This document shows, one piece after another, positions 1 through 5,615 of a stretch of DNA of 9,168 bases. Location of the stretch: positions 1-9,168 of the forward strand of contig DATFXF010000001.1 in assembly GCA_035258565.1 (NCBI GenBank), in the 5' to 3' direction. The number at the start of each line of letters is the position of its first letter. Within the stretch, counting starts at the first letter, position 1. The notes under the pieces are model-generated. The model did not search any database, had not been told where the DNA came from, and worked only from the letters and a program-made list of their open reading frames with translations. The position numbers and the translations under genes are program-made. The DNA comes from DATFXF01 sp035258565 (lineage in GTDB: Bacteria > Acidobacteriota > Terriglobia > Acidiferrales > UBA7541).

Positions 1-134
1 TCCGGCAGGGAAACGGCGCCATCAAGCTGTGGCAGGGCGCGATGTACAATCCACCAGCCTGCGGCGAAGGCCAGCGCCGCGACCACAAGAACGGCCAGCA
101 GCAGATAAGCGAGCAAACGGGGCAAACTCTCCAC
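1..134 (-). CDS. Penicillin acylase family protein, N-terminal fragment (partial, runs off left edge)
   Basis: This is an open leftward frame with no stop from 134 to the window edge. About 44 residues are visible. A short N-terminus (VESLPRLLAY) leads into one hydrophobic segment of about 20 residues (LLLAVLVVAALAFAAGWW), then IVHRALPQLDGAVSLP. A membrane anchor followed by R-(S/A)-LPQ-x-DG-x-x-x-LP matches my memory of the N-terminus of membrane-anchored penicillin acylase (Ntn-hydrolase) precursors, where the next residues are the start of the alpha chain. Those enzymes hydrolyse amide bonds, such as acyl-homoserine lactones or beta-lactam side chains, in the periplasm. The catalytic serine of the beta chain would lie outside the window. 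No in-frame ATG exists after the upstream stop. GTG at 134 is chosen, and TTG at 116 is an alternative with GGAG at 132-129 in front of it. The family call rests on about 15 residues and is moderate. A single-pass membrane protein of another family is possible. Confidence 0.55.
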   Translation of the reverse strand, partial: MESLPRLLAYLLLAVLVVAALAFAAGWWIVHRALPQLDGAVSLP

Positions 135-157
135 CCAAGAAGAGAAGCAGCCCGCGG

Positions 158-186
158 AGTCTAGCCCAGGGGCACCATCGGCGCAA
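158..186 (-). promoter_or_regulatory. Candidate sigma70-type promoter for the leftward penicillin-acylase-like gene
   Basis: Reading leftward, TTGCGC (186-181) is followed by a 17-base spacer and TAGACT (163-158). The -35 matches the consensus at TTG only and the -10 matches 4 of 6. A transcript would start near 151, about 17 bases before the GTG at 134. The spacing is ideal but the -35 is weak, so this is only a candidate. Confidence 0.3.
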
Positions 187-212
187 CCCGCACGGTTTCC
201 TGCGCAGCTCAG

Positions 213-233
213 GCCGGCGAAAAAAGCGCCGGC
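213..233. repeat. GC-rich inverted repeat in the divergent intergenic region
   Basis: GCCGGCG (213-219) and CGCCGGC (227-233) form a perfect 7-bp stem around the loop AAAAAAG. It lies between two divergent genes and upstream of both starts, so it is not placed to end either gene. The A/T run is in the loop, not after the stem, so it is not a standard intrinsic terminator. It could be a protein-binding palindrome or a chance GC-rich hairpin. Confidence 0.45.
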
Positions 234-248
234 GGATCATTCGCGTGC

Positions 249-257
249 TGCTAAAAT
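249..257 (+). promoter_or_regulatory. Candidate extended -10 promoter for the CorC-like/ABC permease block
   Basis: TGCTAAAAT (249-257) fits the extended -10 form TGnTATAAT with one mismatch in the hexamer. No good -35 is seen 16-18 bases upstream, which is tolerated in extended -10 promoters. Transcription would start near 264, giving a leader of about 62 bases before the ATG at 326. The 135-325 interval holds this element, the hairpin at 213-233 and the leftward promoter candidate. I see no gene in it. Confidence 0.35.
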
Positions 258-325
258 CTTGAGCTTAGGCTGGCTTCCAGGGGTGTTCGAAGTGGCATTC
301 TTCGCCAAGTCCAGGCGGTGAGGCC

Positions 326-1723
326 ATGATTGCCCTGCGACTACTGGGTGTGCTGGCGCTAGTCGGCATCAACGCCTTCTTCGCTGCAGCCGAATTCTCG
401 CTCGTGGCCATCCGGCTCTCACGTGTCCGCCAGTTGGTTGGGCAGGGCAACGCGCGCGCACGCATCGTGCAGGAGCTGCTGGCCGATCTCGACCGCGTCG
501 TTTCCGGCGTGCAGGTAGGCATCACCCTCAGCAGCCTCGGCCTCGGCGCTTTGGGCGAAGTGACCGTGGCAAGGTTTGTCCGGCCCCTCTTCGACTGGTT
601 GCCGGGGAAGCAGGCTGCGTTGATCGCGCACAGCCTGGCGTTGACGCTGGCCTTCTTGCTGTTGACCGTGATGCACGTCGTGCTGGGAGAGCTGGTGCCG
701 AAGACGATCAGCCTGCAGCGCGCCGAGCGCGTGGCGCTACTCGTCGCGCGACCCTTTCACTGGTTCCTCCACACGTTCCGCTGGGCCATCGACCTGCTCG
801 AGGGAATGGCTGGGCGCATCACTCATGCACTGGGGGTAGCCGCACCGCACAGCCACACGCTGGTGCATTCGGCGGAGGAGCTGCAAATCCTGATCCAGCA
901 GGCGCGTGAGCGCGGCCTACTCGCCCGTGTCGAAGAGTCCTTCGTGCAGCGCGCGATAGAAATGGGCCAGCTCCAGGTGCGCGAGATCATGGTCGCCAGG
1001 CCGGACATGCACCTCCTGGAGGTAAATGCGTCGCTCGAAGAGGTGCTGAAGGTGTTCGCTACGACCCAGAGGTCGCGCATCCCGGTTTATGAAGGCATCG
1101 TCGACCACATCCTTGGCTTCCTGCATATCAAGGACATGCTCTGGGTGCTGCTTGACCGTGAGCGTCGCAGCGAAGAGGGCCAGCCGGCGCCGGACTTCCA
1201 CCTGCGCCGGCTGCTGCGCGAGATCCTGATCGTGCCGGAAAGCAAGTTGGCTAGCGAACTCCTCGCGGAACTGCGGGCGTCGCGCATCGGCATGGCCATG
1301 GTGGTAGATGAATTCGGCAGCATTCTGGGGCTCGTGACGCTCGAGGACGTTCTTGAGCAGCTCGTCGGCGAGATTCACGATGAGTTTGACGTAATCGAGC
1401 GCCCGCTGACCCTGGCTGACGGCGCGATGGTTTTCGATGCCTCCCTGAACGTGCGCGACCTCGAGACGCAGTATGATATCGTGCTGCCGGAAGACCCCGC
1501 CTACGCCACCGTTGGCGGCTTTGTTCTAAGCCAGCTCGGATTCATTCCCCGTGGGGGAGAGAGTTTCGACTACGACGGCTACCGCTTCACCGTGCTCGAA
1601 ATGGACCAGCGACGCGTGGCACGCCTGAAAATCCAGCGCATCAAGGCCGCCGAGCCCCCCTCGACTGCGAGAACGCCTGCCACACCTCAGGGTTCGCCTT
1701 CGCCCGGGCCCAAAGCGGGATGA
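326..1723 (+). CDS. Hemolysin-family / CorC-type membrane protein (CNNM-CBS-CBS-CorC_HlyC)
   Basis: This 465-residue inner-membrane protein has the full domain order of the UPF0053/HlyC-CorC family. The CNNM transmembrane domain covers about residues 1-190. Its first helix carries NAFFAAAEFSLVA, and the family signature GELVPKTISL follows the third hydrophobic segment. A CBS pair follows at about 218-275 (REIMVARPDM, SRIPVYEG, GFLHIKDML) and 296-352 (GMAMVVDEFGSILGLVTLED). A C-terminal CorC_HlyC domain spans about 365-441 (PEDPAYATVGGFVLSQLGFIP). The last 20 or so residues are Pro/Ser/Thr-rich and probably disordered. Relatives take part in Mg2+ or other cation transport or efflux, and the CBS pair binds adenine nucleotides. 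The 'hemolysin' name is historical and does not imply toxicity. AGGCGG at 312-317, 8 bases before the ATG, supports the start. The stop overlaps the next start (ATGA at 1720-1723), so it is probably co-translated with the permeases. Family assignment is secure; the transported ion is unknown. Confidence 0.93.
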   Translation: MIALRLLGVLALVGINAFFAAAEFSLVAIRLSRVRQLVGQGNARARIVQELLADLDRVVSGVQVGITLSSLGLGALGEVTVARFVRPLFDWLPGKQAALIAHSLALTLAFLLLTVMHVVLGELVPKTISLQRAERVALLVARPFHWFLHTFRWAIDLLEGMAGRITHALGVAAPHSHTLVHSAEELQILIQQARERGLLARVEESFVQRAIEMGQLQVREIMVARPDMHLLEVNASLEEVLKVFATTQRSRIPVYEGIVDHILGFLHIKDMLWVLLDRERRSEEGQPAPDFHLRRLLREILIVPESKLASELLAELRASRIGMAMVVDEFGSILGLVTLEDVLEQLVGEIHDEFDVIERPLTLADGAMVFDASLNVRDLETQYDIVLPEDPAYATVGGFVLSQLGFIPRGGESFDYDGYRFTVLEMDQRRVARLKIQRIKAAEPPSTARTPATPQGSPSPGPKAG

Positions 1724-2640
1724 TCCGCTACCTCTTCTCGCGCTTCCTGCTCACGCTGCCGGCCCTCTGGCTGATCCTCACCATGGTCTTTCTTCTCGTG
1801 CACATTGTGCCGGGTGATCCAGTCCAGCAGATGCTCGGCGAGGGCGCGCGCGCAGAGGATTCCGAGCGGCTTCGCCATGCCCTCGGCCTCGACCTGCCCC
1901 TGCACGTCCAGTACGCCCGCTACCTGGCCGGACTCGTACGCGGCGACTGGGGCCGCTCGATCCGCTTCGGAACGCCCGTGCTCAGGGTGGTCCTTGAGCG
2001 TTATCCCGCCACACTGGAGCTTGCCTTGATTGGCCTGATGGTGTGTGCGGCGCTTGGCATCCCCGCGGGCGCTCTCGCGGCGCACCGGCGAGGCCGTGCG
2101 GCCGACCGGGCGGTGGGTTTTTTCACGCTCCTGGGCCTTTCGGTGCCGAACTTCGCATTGGGGCCGGTTCTGATCCTCATTTTCTCGATTGAGCTAGGAT
2201 GGCTGCCAGTTTCCGGCCGCGGCGGGCCAGCGCATCTGCTCCTGCCTGCCGTCACCCTGGGCGGCGCCCTGGCGGCGATCCTGACGCGCATGGTTCGCAG
2301 CTCGATGATCGAGGAGCTCTCGAGCGACTACGTGCGCACCGCACGGGCGAAGGGGCTCCCGGAGCGGGCCGTGCTCTTCCGCCACGCATTCCGCAACGCC
2401 CTGATTCCCATCGTCACCATCCTGGGGCTGCAATTCGGCACGCTGCTCGCCGGAACGATTGTCACCGAGACGATCTTCTCCTGGCCCGGGATCGGTCGGC
2501 TCACTGTGCAGGCTATTTCGGCCCGCGATTATCCGCTGGTCCAGGGCTGCATCCTGGTGATTGCGTTTTCCTATGTCGTCGTCAACCTGATCACCGATGT
2601 AGCCTACGCACTGGTGGATCCTCGGGTGCGGCTTGAATGA
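1720..2640 (+). CDS. ABC transporter permease, DppB/OppB/NikB family
   Basis: This is a 306-residue inner-membrane permease of the peptide/nickel/opine importer family, close to the usual length for DppB. The N-terminus (MIRYLFSRFLLTLPALWLIL) is the typical first transmembrane helix. It is followed by VHIVPGDPV and the family's LRHALGLDLPLHVQYARYL segment with GDWGRSI. The cytoplasmic EAA loop that docks on the ATPase is visible as DYVRTARAKGLPERAVLFRH, followed by AFRNALIPI. The C-terminal ETIFSWPGIGRL and YALVDPRVRL are also hallmarks. The start lies in the ATGA overlap with the CorC-like gene, and the stop overlaps the dppC-like start in the same way. It should heterodimerise with the next gene product. 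The substrate (di- or oligopeptide, nickel or other) cannot be read from the permease alone. No binding protein or ATPase gene is in the window. Confidence 0.95.
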   Translation: MIRYLFSRFLLTLPALWLILTMVFLLVHIVPGDPVQQMLGEGARAEDSERLRHALGLDLPLHVQYARYLAGLVRGDWGRSIRFGTPVLRVVLERYPATLELALIGLMVCAALGIPAGALAAHRRGRAADRAVGFFTLLGLSVPNFALGPVLILIFSIELGWLPVSGRGGPAHLLLPAVTLGGALAAILTRMVRSSMIEELSSDYVRTARAKGLPERAVLFRHAFRNALIPIVTILGLQFGTLLAGTIVTETIFSWPGIGRLTVQAISARDYPLVQGCILVIAFSYVVVNLITDVAYALVDPRVRLE

Positions 2641-3506
2641 ACGGTAGCCTTCAATTGGGCGAGTTCCTCCGGCGCAGCGCACTGGGCCGCTGGGGGTTGG
2701 GTGTCACGCTGCTCCTTGTTCTTCTGGCTCTTTTCGCGCCTTGGCTTGCGCCCTACGACCCGGCGGCGCAAAACCTACCGCAGCGTCTCGTTCCTTCCGG
2801 CACGGGGCACTGGATGGGCACCGACGAGCTCGGCCGGGACATTCTTTCGCGCGTGCTCTATGGCGCGCGCGTCTCCATGCTTGTAGGCGCCTCGGTAGTG
2901 CTGGGCTGTGGCCTGACGGGACTCGTACTGGGTTCGCTCGCGGGCTATTTCGGCGGCTGGTTCGATCGCGTGGTGAACGTGGTCCTCCTGAACGCCTTTC
3001 TCTCTTTCCCAGGCATTCTGCTCGCCATCGGATTCGCGGCCTTTCTAGGTCCCGGACTCGGGAAAGTGATTCTTGCGCTCATCATCACCGGCTGGGCGGG
3101 CTACGCGCGCCTGGCTCGTGCGCAGGTGCTGAAGATCAAGGAAATGGAATTCGTTCTGGCCGCGCGCTCTCTGGGCGCTTCTGAGACACGCATCTTGACG
3201 CGTCACTTGTTACCCAACATTATTCAACCTGTGCTGATTCAAGCGACGATCGGCATGGCCAGTGCCATCCTCGCCGAATCCACGCTGAGTTTTCTGGGCC
3301 TCGGTGTGCTCGCGCCGCTGCCGAGCTGGGGCGCGATGCTGAACGATGCGCGCGGCCACCTCTTCGACGCACCGCACATGGTGCTCTTTCCGGCACTGGC
3401 AGTCATGGCTGCCGTGCTGGCCTTCAACCTGCTTGGCGACGCCTGGCGCGACTGGCTCGACCCGCGGACACGCGCCTATCTCGTCACGCTCGACCTGACG
3501 CGTTGA
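2637..3506 (+). CDS. ABC transporter permease, DppC/OppC/NikC family
   Basis: This 289-residue inner-membrane permease is the partner of the preceding DppB-type protein. The OppC_N region is present: first helix about residues 20-38 (LGVTLLLVLLALFAPWLAPY), then DP and the diagnostic GHWMGTDELGRDILSRVLYG at about 57-76, followed by ARVS. Several further hydrophobic helices follow. The EAA loop is visible as EFVLAARSLGASETRILTRH followed by LLPNIIQPV. ESTLSFLGLG and the C-terminal NLLGDAWRDWLDPR are typical of DppC. The ATG is part of a 4-base ATGA overlap with the upstream permease, which implies translational coupling. The next gene is convergent and leaves only 38 bases between stops. Those bases hold a weak GC hairpin near 3538-3554 without a T-run, so no clear terminator is seen. 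Family assignment is secure; the substrate is unknown. Confidence 0.95.
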   Translation: MNGSLQLGEFLRRSALGRWGLGVTLLLVLLALFAPWLAPYDPAAQNLPQRLVPSGTGHWMGTDELGRDILSRVLYGARVSMLVGASVVLGCGLTGLVLGSLAGYFGGWFDRVVNVVLLNAFLSFPGILLAIGFAAFLGPGLGKVILALIITGWAGYARLARAQVLKIKEMEFVLAARSLGASETRILTRHLLPNIIQPVLIQATIGMASAILAESTLSFLGLGVLAPLPSWGAMLNDARGHLFDAPHMVLFPALAVMAAVLAFNLLGDAWRDWLDPRTRAYLVTLDLTR

Positions 3507-3544
3507 GTTGCCTTCCCCTGGCGGCCTTTGCAGGACAGCCCGAG

Positions 3545-4366
3545 CTACGCGGGCGGGATCGCGATGTCGGGTTGGCCCAACTCCAGGGTGACTTCGGCGC
3601 CGCGCTGGACGCCGAGCGCGCGTGCGGCGTTGCCCTTGTTTACCGAAACTTCGAGGAAGCCGCTTGATCCGAGGATGGCGAACGGCTCATCCGAAGTCCC
3701 TTCGGAGTAGGTTGGGGCGAGCTGCCGAATCTGGCGGTTCCCCACCAGGAGCTTGATCTTTCCCTCGGACACCATGGTCTTGGGTAGGTCGTCTAGCTTG
3801 AAGTTGGTCATTAGGTTCCCGAAACGGTCTATGCGCAGGATGACACCCTTGATCCCCTGATTCGCGGGTTGCGGCTTTGGCAGGCTCAAGCGCACGAAGT
3901 CGGACACCTCGTCTCCGAACCCTGCCGTCTGCCAGGCCTTCGAGAGCCACGCCGCCACGGGCGCGAAAATATCTCGCCCGTGGAAGGTATTGCTGATAGG
4001 AGTCAGGAAATAGTGTGTTGCGCTGATGTGCCGCACTACGAGGCTCGACTCCCGCTCGTAGATCAGCGAGAGCACACCGTTATCGGGGGCCACGAAGTAA
4101 TGTTGTGCGCCGCTCACCAGCAGGGGCCGCCGCTCGGTGCCCACGCCCGGGTCCACGACGACCACGTGGATCGTTCGCGGCGGGAAGTAGGAATACGCCG
4201 CGGCAATCGAGAGCGCGCCATCGAGAACGTCGTACGGCATCACTTGGTGGTTGAGGTCCACGATCTTGACGTCGGGATTGATTTTCAGAATGACGCCTTT
4301 GAGCGTTCCGACCAGGTGGTCCTGCGTGCCGTAGTCGGTCGTCAGGGTGATGATCGGGTCGGACAA
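3545..4366 (-). CDS. SAM hydrolase / SAM hydroxide adenosyltransferase (DUF62 family)
   Basis: This 273-residue cytoplasmic protein belongs to the family that uses a water-derived hydroxide to split S-adenosyl-L-methionine into adenosine and methionine. It is related in fold to fluorinase and chlorinase. The N-terminal domain shows TTDYGTQDHLVGTLKGVI (about 9-26), VVVDPGVGTERRPLL (69-83), APDNGVLS (93-100) and TFHGRDIFAPVAA (127-139). Asp72, Arg79 and His129 have the spacing and context of the Asp-Arg-His set described for the archaeal enzyme. The C-terminal domain has IDRFGNLMTNF. I see none of the loop insertions of halogenases, so hydrolysis is the better call. The start is TTG at 4366: GAAGAGG (4380-4374) sits 7 bases before it. 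An ATG at 4371 is out of frame and only 2 bases from that site. A promoter (4385-4413) lies just upstream. The gene is divergent from msrP. Confidence 0.93.
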   Translation of the reverse strand: MSDPIITLTTDYGTQDHLVGTLKGVILKINPDVKIVDLNHQVMPYDVLDGALSIAAAYSYFPPRTIHVVVVDPGVGTERRPLLVSGAQHYFVAPDNGVLSLIYERESSLVVRHISATHYFLTPISNTFHGRDIFAPVAAWLSKAWQTAGFGDEVSDFVRLSLPKPQPANQGIKGVILRIDRFGNLMTNFKLDDLPKTMVSEGKIKLLVGNRQIRQLAPTYSEGTSDEPFAILGSSGFLEVSVNKGNAARALGVQRGAEVTLELGQPDIAIPPA

Positions 4367-4384
4367 TGCATAGCCTCTTCGAGG

Positions 4385-4413
4385 AAACTAACCAACACCC
4401 TCTGGGTTGTCAA
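4385..4413 (-). promoter_or_regulatory. Sigma70-type promoter candidate for the SAM hydrolase gene
   Basis: Reading leftward, a perfect TTGACA (4413-4408) is followed by a 17-base spacer and TAGTTT (4390-4385). TAGTTT keeps the key T1, A2 and T6 of the -10. Transcription would start near 4378, leaving a very short leader that begins at or inside the GAAGAGG ribosome site. A 5-bp inverted repeat, GGTTG (4405-4409) and CAACC (4416-4420), brackets the -35 and could be an operator or chance. Confidence 0.5.
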
Positions 4414-4479
4414 GGCAACCTGCCTGACGTGCCAAGGTAGGCCCATCCGCCGGACAGGCGTGCGGGGCAGAGTTTCCTG

Positions 4480-4508
4480 TTGCGAAATTCCATCGCCTAG
4501 CATCTAAT
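4480..4508 (+). promoter_or_regulatory. Sigma70-type promoter candidate for msrP
   Basis: TTGCGA (4480-4485), a 17-base spacer and TCTAAT (4503-4508) match 4 of 6 and 5 of 6 consensus positions. The -10 ends only 4 bases before the first possible msrP ATG at 4513. The predicted start of transcription (about 4513-4517) falls on that codon. The mRNA would therefore be leaderless, or translation would begin at the in-frame ATG 4522 or 4528. Confidence 0.45.
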
Positions 4509-4512
4509 CGGA

Positions 4513-5472
4513 ATGCCAGCCATGTTGATGCGCAAGAAGATGCCCGAGAAAGTCCTCGAGCGTGAAGTTACTCCGGAATCTGTCTATCTTGGACGGCGGC
4601 GTCTGCTTCAGGCGGCCACGGCCGGACTTGGCCGTCTGACGAACACGCTGCACGCTGCCGTCAGTGCACGCGCCAAGCCTCGGGCGGAGGCGTTGCGCGC
4701 ACTCGAGGCGCGGCGGAACACGCAATTCAAGGTGGAGGGCCGTGAGATCTCGCCGGAATCCATCACCGCGGGCTTTAACAACTACTACGAATTCACCGTG
4801 GACAAGAAGCGGGTGGCCGAACTCGCAGAGCGCTTCACTTCGCGGCCTTGGCAGATCGAAGTGCGTGGCCTGGTGGAAAAGCCCTTGAGGTTCGACGTTG
4901 ACGATCTGCTGAAACGCTTTGCGCTCGAAGAGCGCGTCTACCGCATGCGCTGTGTCGAGGCCTGGTCGATTGTCGTGCCCTGGGTCGGCTTTCCGATGGC
5001 CGAATTCATCGAGTGGGCTAAACCCACCGCGAAGGCCAAGTACGTGCGTATGGTCAGCTTCTTGCGCCCCGAGCAGGCGGTCGGGCAAAGGCAGCAGACT
5101 TGGTATCCGTGGCCCTATTTCGAGGGGCTACGGCTGGAGGAGGCCAGGAACGAAGTCGCCTTCCTGGTCGTCGGCAGCTATGGCCACATCCTGCCCAACC
5201 AGAATGGCTCGCCCCTGCGATTGGCCGTACCCTGGAAATACGGCTACAAGAGCATCAAAGCCATCACCCAGTTCGAGTTCACCGATAAACAGCCCCCGAC
5301 GTTTTGGAATACGCTCGTGCCCAACGAATACGATTTCACCTCCAATGTGAATCCGGCCAAACCACATCCGCGGTGGTCGCAGGCCAGCGAGGAGGACGTG
5401 CCCTCGCGCCGACGTATTCCCACGCTCCCGTACAACGGATACGGCCAGTCCGTCGCCCACCTCTATGGCTAG
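4513..5472 (+). CDS. msrP: Protein-methionine-sulfoxide reductase catalytic subunit MsrP (YedY)
   Basis: This 319-residue molybdopterin enzyme of the sulfite-oxidase fold reduces methionine sulfoxide in exported proteins. It aligns well with Escherichia coli MsrP along its length. Shared blocks include NNYYEF (89-94) and VYRMRCVEAWSIVVPWVGFP (142-161), whose Cys147 is the molybdenum ligand. LPNQNGSPLRLAVPWKYGYK (227-246) contains Asn231 and Arg236 of the cofactor site, and NPAKPHPRWSQASE follows. A twin-arginine motif (GRRRLLQ, 27-33) and a possible ARA cleavage site at 52-54 indicate Tat export. The hydrophobic core between them is weak and contains Arg41. There is no clear ribosome site before ATG 4513, 4522 or 4528, so the start is uncertain by up to five codons. 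E. coli MsrP takes electrons from the membrane haem protein MsrQ; no msrQ is adjacent here. A 4-bp hairpin followed by TTT (5496-5510) downstream could be a weak terminator. Confidence 0.95.
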   Translation: MPAMLMRKKMPEKVLEREVTPESVYLGRRRLLQAATAGLGRLTNTLHAAVSARAKPRAEALRALEARRNTQFKVEGREISPESITAGFNNYYEFTVDKKRVAELAERFTSRPWQIEVRGLVEKPLRFDVDDLLKRFALEERVYRMRCVEAWSIVVPWVGFPMAEFIEWAKPTAKAKYVRMVSFLRPEQAVGQRQQTWYPWPYFEGLRLEEARNEVAFLVVGSYGHILPNQNGSPLRLAVPWKYGYKSIKAITQFEFTDKQPPTFWNTLVPNEYDFTSNVNPAKPHPRWSQASEEDVPSRRRIPTLPYNGYGQSVAHLYG

Positions 5473-5512
5473 CCTCTTAGGACAGGAAGAGTTTGGGGCA
5501 CTGGCCCTTTCA

Positions 5513-5539
5513 CCCCTCTGATTTGAGCAGCAAGAGGGG
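5513..5539. repeat. 7-bp inverted repeat between msrP and the cysteine desulfurase promoter
   Basis: CCCCTCT (5513-5519) and AGAGGGG (5533-5539) are perfect complements around a 13-base loop. No T-run follows on either strand, so it is not a classical intrinsic terminator. It ends 6 bases before the -35 of the downstream promoter candidate. It could be a repressor or activator site, a Rho-assisted terminator for msrP, or chance. Confidence 0.4.
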
Positions 5540-5545
5540 CCTGCC

Positions 5546-5575
5546 TTGACCCCCCTTCGTCCGAGAGGCTATTCT
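5546..5575 (+). promoter_or_regulatory. Sigma70-type promoter candidate for the cysteine desulfurase-mnmA pair
   Basis: TTGACC (5546-5551), an 18-base spacer and TATTCT (5570-5575) match 5 of 6 and 4 of 6 consensus positions. Transcription would begin near 5582, giving a leader of about 34 bases. That leader can form a small hairpin, GGGC (5590-5593) with GCCC (5599-5602), just before the purine-rich GGGAAG (5604-5609) that precedes the ATG by 6 bases. Confidence 0.5.
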
Positions 5576-5615
5576 GATGATGTAAACCTGGGCCTGAAGC
5601 CCCGGGAAGTCTTCT

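Noticed and set aside
917..1378. Open frame of about 150 codons antisense to the CorC-like gene
   Set aside because: The + strand encodes clear CBS motifs throughout this stretch. The antisense product is charged low-information sequence with no family resemblance.
3538..3554. GCCCG/CGGGC hairpin at the convergent junction as a bidirectional terminator
   Set aside because: The stem is only 5 bp with no T-run on either strand, and it extends into the end of the SAM hydrolase gene. It is not strong enough to call.
4448..4460. CGCC/GGCG small hairpin in the msrP/SAM hydrolase spacer as a riboswitch remnant
   Set aside because: The stem is only 4 bp, and the promoter candidates place it outside both transcripts. 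No SAM riboswitch core is recognisable.
3869..4507. Long open frame antisense to the SAM hydrolase gene, followed by part of the spacer
   Set aside because: It is the mirror of a well-supported coding gene in GC-rich DNA. The protein has no recognisable domain and the opposite strand carries all the family motifs.
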